DNA of 64,000 bases from Caprella mutica (lineage: Eukaryota; Arthropoda; Malacostraca; Amphipoda; Caprellidae): NCBI GenBank assembly GCA_947561585.1, contig CANNZV010000253.1:286896-350895 (forward strand). Reading direction: 5' to 3'. Numbering within the stretch: position 1 is the first letter of the stretch; each line of letters begins with the position of its first letter. Made by a program: the position numbers and the translations under genes. Shown here one piece after another: positions 1 to 8,992 of this stretch. The notes under the pieces are model-generated. The model was not told the origin of the DNA. It ran no database searches and saw only the letters and a program-made list of their open reading frames with translations.

Positions 1-418
1 TAGAAAGATCCTTTGCTGTAGTTAGATCCTTTGCTGTAGATTGATCATCTAATGTAGATAGATCCTTTACTGTAGATAGATCTTTTGCTGTAGATATATC
101 CTTTCCTGTAGATAGATCCTTTGCTGTAGATAAATTTTTTGTTGTAGGTAGATCCCTTGCTGTAGATAGATCCTTTACTGAAGATAGATTCTTTGCTGTT
201 GATAGATCTTTTGCTGTAGATAGATCCTTTGCTGTAGATAGATCCTTTGCAGTATATAGATCTATTACTCTAGATAGATCCTTTGCTGTGGATAGATTCT
301 TTGCTATAGATAGATCCTTTGCTGTAGATAAATTGTTTGTTGTAGATAGATCCTTTGCTGTAGATAGATCCTTCACTGAAGATAGATCCTTTGCTGTAGA
401 TAGATCCTCTGCTGTAGA
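1..418 (+). repeat. Direct higher-order copy of 3240-3657 (offset 3,239 bp)
   Basis: The order of variant units in 1-418 is repeated at 3240-3657 with only a few substitutions, for example GCTATAG versus GCTGTAG near 303 and 3542. The offset is 180 units minus 1 bp; a GCTGTGATAG unit with a 1-bp loss near 470 accounts for the difference. This copy continues past 418 as ordinary array, whereas its partner is cut at 3657 by retrotransposon sequence. It therefore serves as the uninterrupted reference for the left breakpoint. Confidence 0.85.
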
Positions 419-3400
419 TAGATCCTTTACTGTAGATAGCTTCTTTACTGTAGATAGATTCTTTGCTGTGATAGATCCTTTGCTGTAGATAGCTCCTTTA
501 CTGTAGATAGATTCTTTGCTGTAGATAGATTCTTTGTTGTAGATAGATCCTTCGCTGTAAACAGATCTTTTGCAGTAGAAAGATCCTTTACTGTAGATAG
601 ATCTTTTGCTGTAGATGGATCATTTGCTTTGGATAGATACTTTGCTGTAGATAAATCTTTTGTTGTAGATAGATCCTTTGCTGTAGATAAATCCTTTGCT
701 GTAGAGAGATCTTTTGCTGTAGATAGATCCTTTGCTGTTGATAGATCCTTAACTGTAGATGGATCCTTTTCTGTAGATAGTTCCTTTACTGTAAATAGAT
801 CCTTTGCTGTAGGTAGATCCTTTGCTGTAAATAGATCCCTCGCCGTAGATAGATCCTTTTCTGTAGATAGATCCTTTGCTGTATATAGAACCTTCGCTGT
901 AGATAGATCCTTTTCTGTAGATAGATCCTTTTCTGTATATAGATCCTTTACTGTAGATAAAACCTTTACTGTAGATAGATCCTTTGCTGTAGATAGATCC
1001 TTTGCTGTAGATAGAACTTTTGCTGTAAATAGATCTTTTGCTGTAGATAGATCTTTTAGTGCTGACAGATCCTTAACTGTAGATGGATCCTTTGCTGTAT
1101 ATAGTTCCTTTACTGTTGATAGATCCCTTGCTGTAGATTGATCCTTTGCTGTAGATTGATCCCTTGCTGTAAATAGATCCTTTGCTGAACATAGATTCTT
1201 TGCTGAACATAGATTCTTTGTTGTAGATAGATCCTTTGCATTAGATAGATCCTTTACTGTAGATAGATCCTTTGCTGTCGATGGATCATTTTCTGTAGAT
1301 AGATCCTTTGCTGTAGATAAATCGTTTGTTGTAGATAGATCCTTTGTTGTAGATAGAGCCTTTACTGTTGATAGATCCTTTGCTGTAGATAGATCCTTAG
1401 CTTTATATAGATCCTTCGCTGTAGATAGATTTAAGATCCTTTGCTGTAAATAAATAATTAAATCCTTTGCCGTATATAGATCCCTTTCCGTAGATAGATC
1501 CTTTGCTGTAGATGGATCCTTTGCTGTGGATATATCCTTCGCTGCAGATAGAACCTTTTCTGTAAAATGATCCTTTTCTGTAGATAGATCCTTTAGATCA
1601 TTTTCTGTAGATAGATCCATTACTGTAGATAAAACCTTTACTGTAGAAAGATCCCATACTGTAAATAGATCCTTTGTTGTAGGTAGATCCTTTGCTGTAA
1701 ATAGATCCCTTGCTGTGGATAAATCCTTTTGCTGGAGATAGAACATTGGCTATAGATAGATCTTTTACTGTAGAAAGATCACTTAATGTAGATAGATCCT
1801 TTGCTGTAGATAGATCCTATGCTGTAGAAAGATCCTTTGCTGTAAATAGATCCTTTGCTATAGATTGATTCTTTGCTGTAGATAGATCCCATATTGTAGA
1901 TGGATATTTTGCTAAAGATAGATCCTTCACTGTAGATAGATCCTTTGCTGTAGATAGATCCCTTGCTGTAGATTGATCATCTAATGTAGATTATCCTTTA
2001 CTGTAGATAGATCCTTTGCTGTAGATATATCCTTTCCTGTAGATAGATCCTTCGCTGTAGATAAATTTTTTGTTGTAGATAGATCCCTTGCTGTAGATAA
2101 ATCCTTTACTGAAGATAGATTCTTTGCTGTTGATAGATCCTTTGCTGTAGATAGATCCATTGTTGTAGATAGATCCTTTGCAGTAGATAGATCCTTTGCT
2201 GAAGATAGATCCTTTGCTGTAGATAGATTCTTTTTTGTAGATAGATCCTTTGTTGTAGACAGATCTTTTGCAGTAGAAAGATCCTTTACTGTAGATAGAT
2301 CCTTTGCTGTATATGGATCATTTGCTTTAGATGGATACTTTGCTGTAGATAAATCTTTTGTTGTAGATAGATCCTTTGCTGTAGATAAATCCTCTGCTGT
2401 AGAGAGATCTTTTGCTGTAGATAGATCCTTTGCTGTTGATAGATCCTTAACTGTAGATAGATCCTTCTCTGTTGATAGATCCTTTTCTGTATATAGATCC
2501 TTTACTGTAGATAAAACCTTTGCTGAAGATAGATCCCAAACTGTAAATAGATCCTTTGCTGTAGGTAGATCCTTTGCTGTAGATAGATCCTTTGCTGTAT
2601 ATAGATCGTTTGCTGTAGATAGATCCTTTGCTGTAGATAGATCCTTTGCTGTAGATAAATCCTTTTCAGTAGATGTATCCTATGCAGTAGATAGATCTTT
2701 TACTGAACATAGATCCTTTGCTGTGGATAGATTATTTGCTGTAGATAGATTCTGTGCTGTAGAAGGATCCCTTGCTGTAGATGGACCCCATGCTGTAGAT
2801 GGATCCCTTGCTATAGATATATCATTTACTGTTGATAGATCCTTTGCTGTAGATTGATCCTTTGCTGTATATTGATCCTTTGCTGTAGATAGATCCTTTG
2901 CTGAAGATAGATTCTTTGTTGAAGATAGATTCTTTGCTGAAGATTGATTCTTTTTTGTAGATAGATCCTTTGCTGTAGACATATCCTTTGCATTAGATAG
3001 ATCCTTTACTGTAGATAGATCCTTTGTTGTAGATGGATCATTTTCTGTTGATAGATCCTTTGCTGTAGATAAATCGTTTGTTGTAGATAGATCCTTTGTT
3101 GTAGATAGAGCCTTTACAGTTGATAGACTGTAGATAAATCCTTTTGCTGTAGATAGAACATTGGCTATAGATAGATCCTTTACTGTAGAAAGATCACTTA
3201 TTGTAGATAGATCCTTTGCTGTAGATAGATCCTATGCTGTAGAAAGATCCTTTGCTGTAGTTAGATCCTTTGCTGTAGATTGATCATCTAATGTAGATAG
3301 ATCCTTTACTGTAGATAGATCTTTTGCTGTAGATATATCCTTTCCTGTAGATAGATCCTTTGCTGTAGATAAATTTTTTGTTGTAGGTAGATCCCTTGCT

Positions 3401-3657
3401 GTAGATAGATCCTTTACTGAAGATAGATTCTTTGCTGTTGATAGATCTTTTGCTGTAGATAGATCCTTTGCTGTAGATAGATCCTTTGCAGTATATAGAT
3501 CTATTACTCTAGATAGATCCTTTGCTGTGGATAGATTCTTTGCTGTAGATAGATCCTTTGCTGTAGATAAATTGTTTGTTGTAGATAGATCCTTTGCTGT
3601 AGATAGATCCTTCACTGAAGATAGATCATTTGCTGTAGATAGATCCTCTGCTGTAGA
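1..3657. repeat. 18-bp minisatellite array, left segment
   Basis: About 203 head-to-tail units with consensus GATAGATCCTTTGCTGTA fill this segment. Common unit variants are GATT, GATG or GATA before the GATC core, TTCTTTG or TCTTTTG in the middle, and ACTG, TCTG or GTTG in place of GCTG. Some units have indels. GCTGTGATAGATCC near 466-480 lacks 1 bp. CCTTTAGATC near 1580-1590 marks a 9-bp deletion. An AT-rich degenerate unit with TAAATAAATAATTAAATCC lies at about 1446-1465. The array ends abruptly inside a unit at 3657, where retrotransposon sequence starts. No unique sequence, gene or RNA structure is seen here. The long open frames are products of the 18-bp period. Confidence 0.97.
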
Positions 3658-6600
3658 GGTGGTTTTGTGAGGAGGTAGAGTTCTTGGGACATGTGGTTAA
3701 TCGTGAAGGCTTGAAGAAACCACGAAATTATGTGGAATCTGTGATAAACTTCCCCCAGCCAAAAACCAAGACTCAACTGAGGGAGTTCCTGGGTCTTGTG
3801 AACTTCCAGCGCAAGTTTATTCCCAACTGTTCCCTGGTGATGCATCCGCTTAGTCAGGCCACTGGTGGGAAGGACAAAAAGAGGACTCAAATTAAGTGGA
3901 CACCGGAGATGGACGATGCATTCAGGAAATTGAAGATTGCTATGGCTGAAGAGGTGACTCTGGCCTTTCCCGACTATAGTGAGGCAGCTGAACCATTGTC
4001 CATATTCACTGATGCATCTGGCAACGGGATTGGTGCCTGCTTGACTCAGGTTCAGGATGGCGAGCTGAAGATGATTGCATATGCTTCGATGTCTTTTAAC
4101 TGTGCTGAACTGAATTATAGTACCATTGAGAAGGAGCTAGCTGCTATACGTTGGGCGGTGAAAACATTCAGACCATTTGTTTTTGGCGTAGAGTTCTTCA
4201 TCAATACCGACCACCGTCCTTTATTATATATGTACAGCCTCCAGATTGTGAATATGCGACTAGCACGGACACTCAGAGAACTGAGCGAGTACAATTTCGT
4301 GATTCGTTACACACCTGGTCGAGAGAACTTGGCCGCGGACGCTCTATCCCGCATGCAGCATGGGAATGAGGAAACCATTGAAAATCCACATGAGGAAGCA
4401 CTACCAGCAGGCTTGCTGTCTGCTAAAGAAGTACCAGGAGGAGGAAATTCGCTAATTGAGAGTATGTATACTGCTGGCAGCTTCTTAGAAGGTCTTCCAT
4501 TATCATCTGGTGAGCTCAGATCTGTTGTGGTGAATGAACTAATTCGTGACCCTGATGGATATAGATTCCCAAATTCTAAGTCTAGAAGCCGTGAGCTTAA
4601 ATTGATGGGATATCCTGGCCAGTTGTTGTGTCATGAGGCAATGAATGCTTTCGCTCATCTGTTTGGGTGTGTGGTCTTTGTACATGTTGGTAAGGAGATC
4701 CCTATTATCTTTACATCTCCCTTTTCAGAGAATGCCCCTGACTGTCCAAGAGTACATTTACATTGCCTAGCGGGACTTCATTATAACCCCTTGATTGAGA
4801 CTGCAGCATATCATCCACCGGCAGTTCCGCATTTTCGGCCCTTTGTCCTCAAGGATGCCGGTATCACTTATGAGGATGTCCCACAGGGGTGTTCTGACGA
4901 TGAAGGAGCTGGTAACTCATCGTCATCCACAACAGAATTGAGTCAGAAATGTGAGGTGCATTGTCACACTCACAATACAACCTTGTTTACAACATTTGAT
5001 GGGGTTACTACTTGTATTCTGGTTGATACTGGTGCTCAGGTAAGCTGTGTAGCAGAGTCTGTTTTCAGACGAAACGAGTCCCCTCTAATTAACACCGAAA
5101 ACCTAAAAATAGAGGGAATAGGCTGTAATACTAATCCTGTAATCGGAGCAGCTGAGTTCACTTTTAAATTTGGTAATAAGAAAATTAGTCATGAGTTTAT
5201 AGTTGTAGATGATTCCCACATGAAATTTTGTTTTATGATAGGAATCGATTTTATGACCCTTCATGGTATAAAGTTAGACATGATAAACAATAGGATGGTT
5301 GTTAATGACCATAATGTTCAGTTTCCCCGTATTGAAAATCCTGTAGTCAATTCAGGAAGGGATGACAGTGATGATACTGGGCATGAGTTGGAGTACGTTG
5401 GTGCCTGTAATGTATCTATGTCTGATAATATTTCGCTTTGTATAGATGTCGATGAATGTTTGCTGATCCAGAAAACTACTCAACTGGCTCAGTTGAAACG
5501 GAAAATAGTGTCCGTTGACCAAGAGCCGTGGCCAATTACCATCCGTAAATATTACCGTTACAGGAGAAAGCTGGTGATGCAGGATGAGTTGTTGCTATTT
5601 AAGACTGATGACGGTATGATCCCAGTAGTGCCTTTTCAGTTTCTTGTTGAAGTGGCTTTGAGTATTCATTATCAACAAGGTCACCCTGGTAGGCAGAAAT
5701 TGTTATCGTCGGTTCTGCAAAACTTGTGGCATCCCAGTGTTAACTCTGTTGTTTCAGATATTTGTCGGACATGCGATCGGTGCCAGAGGGTGAAAATTTC
5801 TGCTCAGGCGCACCCACCTATAGTCAAGATTACTACAGAAATCCCCTTCGAGCTCGTCGCCGTTGACCTCACCACCTTGCCGAAGACGAGTAAGGGGAAC
5901 ATTTGCTGCTTGGTTGCTGTAGATCATAATTCAAAATGGTTGAGTGTTGTGCCGCTTCGAAGGAAGACTGCTGCAGTGGTGACCGCAGCGATGAAAAACC
6001 ATGTACTTCCAACATTAGGGAAAATCCCTGATAGGATATTAAGTGATAACGGACCTGAATTCAGGAGTAGGGAATTCAATGAATTGCTTCATGAATGGAG
6101 CATCAAACACACGTACACTTCTGCCTACAAACCTAGTAGCAACGGTTTAGTTGAGAGAACAAATCGCACCATTGCTGAGCTTCTCAAAAACGTTGGTGCT
6201 GAGGTAAATAAGTGGGATGATCATATTCCAGATGTAGTAATGATGTATAATCACTCGTATCATAACGAGTTGAAAGAGTCTCCTGCTTCTTACTTGCTAA
6301 CAAAATCTCATCAATTGCGAGTGACTCTCCCTCTTTCTCAACGAGTGACAGAAACGTGGAAAGAGGGGAATCCGTCTTTCAAGTCGTTCAAACCTGGTCA
6401 GCTAGTACTGAGGAAATTATTTCGTAAAGGTCTAAATGTTAACGACAAATTAAGAGATTGTTATGATGGTCCATACGAAATTAAGGTCCAGCATAGAAAT
6501 AAAGTGACTTATGTCATTTCGGAGTTGCTTTCTGGAATCGGATACAATGTACATCATACGCAATTGAGGAGATATTATAAACCACCTAATTACATTGTTA

Positions 6601-7472
6601 ATCATTCTTTTTTTCGCAGTATGGACTTGGAGGTGGGGAGCCACACTGAAAGCGAGAGTGAAGTGTTGGATGCTGAAGCGGGAACCATGACCTTCTTGCC
6701 TAGAAGAAGATTACTTAGTGATTCTTCCGTAACGTCGGTTCCCTCTCTTCAACAATCATGTGTGACCGGAAGTATGTCGTCTGAGAACTTGAGTTTATTG
6801 CATGACTGTCAGTTTTCCATGAAGGATGATGATTGTGTTAAAATAACCGACTATTACGAGACGATACTTAGTGCTGAGGAGTATGATCAGACCTTGTGTG
6901 GATCGTCCGCGAGTGGATTAGAGTCGCAAATGATTGAAAATGATCCAGAATTTTGGTCGGTTTGTACTTTCAGTAGTGGTAGCGTGAATGGTGAAGATGA
7001 GACAGAGTCGTTAGATCTATCTGCGTTATCTGATTGTTGCTCTGTCCCCTCTATTGATAAAATGGTTTGTGCAGCTTCAAAAGCTATAAGAGTGACCGCC
7101 AGTCTGGGTAGTCTTCATGATGTCTTGGCGCTCTCTTCTGTGGAGGGACAGCAGACATTCTGGCTGTCTCGTGACATGGCTGCTCTCGATTTGGCCATGG
7201 TTGGTCCTTTGTCAAATCTAATATTGACTGCAACTCTAATGGGTCAGAAGAGAGATAGGATCTTCAAGCGGACCATGGTTACAGTTTCTGGAGCAACCCC
7301 TTTGCCAGAGGAGAGAAGTGGTGAGTCACCAGCTCGTAGAAGTTTGCGTTCGAGGGGCCCTGTTTCTGAATTACCTCGTGTCCAGCCCCGTACTCTCGAA
7401 TACAAGCCACGTAAGTCTAGAAGACAGACTGAAATCAGTGGGGCAGGCTGTGCACCAGGTGGGGAGGAATGA
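3657..7472 (+). CDS. pol: Partial gypsy-type pol polyprotein (RT end, RNase H, OTU-like, protease, integrase)
   Basis: This open frame of 1,271 codons lacks its 5' end. An in-frame TAG from the array lies just upstream at 3654-3656, and the first in-frame ATG is at 3840, so no native start is present and the coordinates mark the open stretch only. Codon 1 is set here as the TTG at 3684, as a reference and not a proposed start. The order is RT C-terminal segment (3660-3990), RNase H (about 3990-4370), OTU-like (about 4425-4800), aspartic protease (about 4995-5335), integrase (about 5600-6600) and a tail to the TGA at 7470-7472. Polyproteins of this type normally make cDNA and insert it into the host genome. 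Without the RT active site this copy could not do so alone, although its protease and integrase regions look complete. The reading frame contrasts with the flanking array in having ordinary mixed codon use. Any expression would need a fortuitous upstream promoter. Confidence 0.93.
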   Translation, partial: RWFCEEVEFLGHVVNREGLKKPRNYVESVINFPQPKTKTQLREFLGLVNFQRKFIPNCSLVMHPLSQATGGKDKKRTQIKWTPEMDDAFRKLKIAMAEEVTLAFPDYSEAAEPLSIFTDASGNGIGACLTQVQDGELKMIAYASMSFNCAELNYSTIEKELAAIRWAVKTFRPFVFGVEFFINTDHRPLLYMYSLQIVNMRLARTLRELSEYNFVIRYTPGRENLAADALSRMQHGNEETIENPHEEALPAGLLSAKEVPGGGNSLIESMYTAGSFLEGLPLSSGELRSVVVNELIRDPDGYRFPNSKSRSRELKLMGYPGQLLCHEAMNAFAHLFGCVVFVHVGKEIPIIFTSPFSENAPDCPRVHLHCLAGLHYNPLIETAAYHPPAVPHFRPFVLKDAGITYEDVPQGCSDDEGAGNSSSSTTELSQKCEVHCHTHNTTLFTTFDGVTTCILVDTGAQVSCVAESVFRRNESPLINTENLKIEGIGCNTNPVIGAAEFTFKFGNKKISHEFIVVDDSHMKFCFMIGIDFMTLHGIKLDMINNRMVVNDHNVQFPRIENPVVNSGRDDSDDTGHELEYVGACNVSMSDNISLCIDVDECLLIQKTTQLAQLKRKIVSVDQEPWPITIRKYYRYRRKLVMQDELLLFKTDDGMIPVVPFQFLVEVALSIHYQQGHPGRQKLLSSVLQNLWHPSVNSVVSDICRTCDRCQRVKISAQAHPPIVKITTEIPFELVAVDLTTLPKTSKGNICCLVAVDHNSKWLSVVPLRRKTAAVVTAAMKNHVLPTLGKIPDRILSDNGPEFRSREFNELLHEWSIKHTYTSAYKPSSNGLVERTNRTIAELLKNVGAEVNKWDDHIPDVVMMYNHSYHNELKESPASYLLTKSHQLRVTLPLSQRVTETWKEGNPSFKSFKPGQLVLRKLFRKGLNVNDKLRDCYDGPYEIKVQHRNKVTYVISELLSGIGYNVHHTQLRRYYKPPNYIVNHSFFRSMDLEVGSHTESESEVLDAEAGTMTFLPRRRLLSDSSVTSVPSLQQSCVTGSMSSENLSLLHDCQFSMKDDDCVKITDYYETILSAEEYDQTLCGSSASGLESQMIENDPEFWSVCTFSSGSVNGEDETESLDLSALSDCCSVPSIDKMVCAASKAIRVTASLGSLHDVLALSSVEGQQTFWLSRDMAALDLAMVGPLSNLILTATLMGQKRDRIFKRTMVTVSGATPLPEERSGESPARRSLRSRGPVSELPRVQPRTLEYKPRKSRRQTEISGAGCAPGGEE
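3660..4370 (+). other. Domain: RT C-terminal remnant and RNase H
   Basis: The frame opens with the FCEEVEFLGHVV block and continues to FLGLVNFQRKFIPNCS, the conserved connection and thumb part that follows the catalytic palm in gypsy RTs. The palm and its YxDD-type motif are missing. RNase H follows. It has TDASG with Asp at codon 110 (4011), Glu at codon 151 in KELAAIRWAV (4134), Asp-His at codons 176-177 in NTDHRPLL (4209), and Asp at codon 219 in NLAADALSR (4338). These are the four acidic positions expected of a retroelement RNase H, so the nuclease fold looks intact. It normally removes the RNA strand from the RNA-DNA hybrid during reverse transcription. Confidence 0.92.
4425..4800 (+). 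other. Domain: OTU-like (cysteine protease fold), probably catalytically changed
   Basis: The block resembles the OTU peptidase pattern. It starts with GGGNSLIESM (codons 252-261), aligned with the DGNCLF-type nucleophile motif. An LRSVVVNEL helix follows, then GYPGQLLCHEAMNAFAHLFGCVVFVHV, which resembles the mid-domain helix and strand of OTU proteins. It ends in LHYNPLI with His at codon 366 (4779), matching the HY motif of the catalytic histidine. The position expected to be the nucleophilic Cys is Ser (codon 256, 4449-4451), and the preceding Asp is Gly. Known OTU enzymes remove ubiquitin or related modifiers. The assignment rests on motif reading alone, and the Ser suggests lost or altered activity. 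A profile search is needed to exclude an unrelated spacer. Confidence 0.6.
4995..5335 (+). other. Domain: retropepsin-like aspartic protease located after RNase H
   Basis: ILVDTGAQVSCV carries the aspartic protease DTG triad (codons 448-450, Asp at 5025). A Cys-rich linker and beta-strands follow, then FMIGIDFMTLHGIKLD (Asp at codon 522, 5247), which matches the second conserved hydrophobic-Gly-x-Asp block of retroviral-type proteases. The length of about 100 residues fits a homodimer subunit. Such proteases cut the retroelement polyprotein. In most gypsy elements PR lies upstream of RT. Here it lies between the OTU-like domain and integrase, in the same frame. Whether a second, standard PR existed in the lost 5' half cannot be seen. 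Confidence 0.8.
5600..6600 (+). other. Domain: integrase (HHCC zinc finger, DDE core, GPY/F module)
   Basis: The zinc finger is His 662 and His 667 (HYQQGH, 5667-5684) with Cys 697 and Cys 700 (CDRCQRVK, 5772-5783). The catalytic triad is Asp 728 (AVDLTTLP, 5865), Asp 788 (LSDNGPEF, 6045) and Glu 824 (GLVERTNR, 6153). The last two are separated by 35 residues, the classic DD35E spacing. Further on, DCYDGPYEIK (Gly-Pro-Tyr at codons 929-931, 6468-6476) matches the GPY/F module typical of gypsy and some retroviral integrases. All catalytic and metal-binding residues are present, so this domain looks functional. No chromodomain follows. Confidence 0.95.
6601..7472 (+). other. C-terminal tail of the polyprotein, Ser/acidic then basic
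   Basis: About 290 residues follow the integrase GPY/F module. The first part is rich in Ser, Glu and Asp (for example SHTESESEVLDAEAG). The end is strongly basic (ARRSLRSRG and YKPRKSRRQ). No known domain, membrane segment or chromodomain is recognised. Integrase tails in gypsy elements often steer target choice, so a similar job is possible, but this is inference. No splice signal or in-frame break suggests a separate env-like gene. Confidence 0.5.
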
Positions 7473-7474
7473 AG
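7459..7474 (+). promoter_or_regulatory. Candidate polypurine tract (plus-strand primer)
   Basis: The run GTGGGGAGGAATGAAG is almost all purine, overlaps the TGA stop of pol and is followed at once by TGG. A polypurine tract directly upstream of a TG start is the expected layout at the 5' edge of a 3' LTR. The position supports the LTR start at 7475. Confidence 0.5.
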
Positions 7475-7487
7475 TGGTTATTTCTTT

Positions 7488-7493
7488 AATAAA
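7488..7493 (+). terminator. AATAAA polyadenylation signal just after pol
   Basis: AATAAA lies 16 bp after the stop codon and is followed by a T-rich, GT-rich stretch (7498-7525). It could polyadenylate a pol transcript, or it could be chance in an AT-rich region, because it would fall at the very start of the LTR. Confidence 0.25.
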
Positions 7494-8221
7494 GGTTCTC
7501 TTTATTTATTTTTATGTGTGGTGCACACTAATCCCTGATTTCCAATATTTTAATTATTACCTTTTAGAAGATCGTTCACCTGCTAAGGGCTGTCGAAATC
7601 TAGCGGAGATTCGCACCTAATTCTTCAGTTTATGGTCAGCTCTCATTCATGTTGTGTGTTTAAATTAGGTGTTAGATAGATCGAGATTACCAGGGCCACG
7701 TTTTTGTGACAGGGAGTCTCGATGATGGTGAATTGTATTTAGTTAGTATTTTTCATTTAGTTTACGGTGTCCTTTATGTTTAATTGCTCTAATGGTGAAG
7801 TAATCTAATTTTTCATTTAGTTTTTGAGAGTAGGTAAAAAGATTGGTAAGCTCTAGTTTGTTTATCAAACTTGTGGGCCGTGATTAGCTATAACTTTGAA
7901 GTGTAACTCTACTAGTTCATGATTGATGATAAGTTTTGGTCGGGATTGTCACTTATTTTTGCTGCATTCGCACTTGCTATGTTTCTCTCTGCTAGAGTGT
8001 ATATAGATTGCTTTTGTCTATGTTTCTCGTCGTCTTCCCCTCTTGAAGTCTCTTGTACCTTTGTTCTGTATGACCTATCCTGTTGGGTACTAGGTTTTAA
8101 TATTTTTTTATCTTCCATCTTTTAATGTTTAGTTTCAAAGGTTCCAGAATTCACAATAAGTATTTAAAATTCCCATTTATTTTCGGTTAATGCGGATGGT
8201 TTATCCTATATAGCCCTGAAA

Positions 8222-8229
8222 TATAAAAA
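8222..8229 (+). promoter_or_regulatory. TATA-like box of the LTR promoter
   Basis: TATAAAAA is followed by GG and a mixed-sequence region where a start site would be expected at about 8250-8260 (CAATTAACAGCTATTCG). It lies about 750 bp into the candidate LTR, as expected for the U3/R border. A transcript started here would read through R and U5 into the minisatellite from 9338 on. Confidence 0.35.
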
Positions 8230-8284
8230 GGCTTCGTTCCACGCAGCCAATTAACAGCTATTCGTAGAGCATTAACTGGTCATT

Positions 8285-8443
8285 GTAAGTATTTTTAGCA
8301 ATTTTTAATCTGTGCCATTTTCATTGTTAGCTAGTGGATACATGGGGTCTATTATATGGGAAATGGTAAAATGTGGTAATTGCTACTTTAAATATTCTGT
8401 ACCGTAATTAGCTGCTTACACCCTGATTTTTATCTTCCCTCAG
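8285..8443 (+). other. Possible small intron in the LTR leader
   Basis: GTAAGT at 8285-8290 is a strong donor match. A pyrimidine-rich stretch ending CCCTCAG (AG at 8442-8443) is a good acceptor. Together they would define a 159-bp intron shortly after the predicted start site. Splice sites in LTR leaders are known for some retroelements. There is no transcript evidence here and both motifs are short. Confidence 0.22.
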
Positions 8444-8986
8444 GTGAAGCAGTGGGGCTGTTATCTTGTCTGATCTTCAATCGTAAATAGTGTCTAAAGT
8501 CTGAAGTCTATTCGTAAACCGAGATAGTCCCGTATTTCTTGTCATACGTTTGCTCCATCATTCATTGTTCCCCTTAGTGTCAAAGGATAGTGCTTGATAG
8601 CTCTCCAATCGGAACTCGTGGTCACAACAGTAACCCAGCACTCACCCTAGAGTTCATCTTCACGAGTGACTGGCATACGAGGTATCGCATGTGTTCCATG
8701 CATTTCACCGGACCATAACGTACGCCAGGATTTACCAGTGTGTATGTATACGGTTGTGACACGGATGGAAACCGCCTAATCACTGAGCAACCCTAACGGT
8801 ATACCCCTGCCTCATGCTATCTTCAAATATTTGGTGCTTAATTATGTGAAAGGACTGGCTCTGTCCTATACCTAATTTGTATCCTTGGTATCCCATGCTA
8901 AACGTCCAACGAAAGTATCCCCTACCATGAACTAGCCGTGACTATTATTATAGTCCTATTGATTTTTAACGGTTATCTTGTGTTTA

Positions 8987-8992
8987 AATAAA
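8987..8992 (+). terminator. AATAAA polyadenylation signal in the LTR
   Basis: AATAAA in TTTAAATAAAGTTTATGC is followed within 40 bp by T- and GT-rich sequence (TAGTATTTGTATAGTGTCTG), a reasonable downstream element. It would set the R/U5 border about 750 bp after the predicted start site, long for a gypsy R region but possible. Confidence 0.4.

Noticed and set aside
6450..6644. 64-codon minus-strand frame within pol, and the 72-codon plus-strand frame at 4151-4369
   Set aside because: Both are shadows of the integrase and RNase H coding frame, with no independent evidence.
7318..7620. 100-codon plus-strand frame overlapping the 3' end of pol, as an env or accessory gene
   Set aside because: It overlaps pol in another frame, has no signal peptide or domain, and runs into the polypurine and LTR region.
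7705..7716. TGTGACAGGGAG as the left LTR edge
   Set aside because: It resembles an LTR start, but it lacks a polypurine tract upstream and leaves 232 bp unexplained after the stop codon. Kept only as an alternative to 7475.
7919..8125. 68-codon open frames on both strands at nearly the same place in the LTR
   Set aside because: Short, overlapping on opposite strands, with no recognisable domain. They lie just upstream of the TATA-like box and are best explained by chance.
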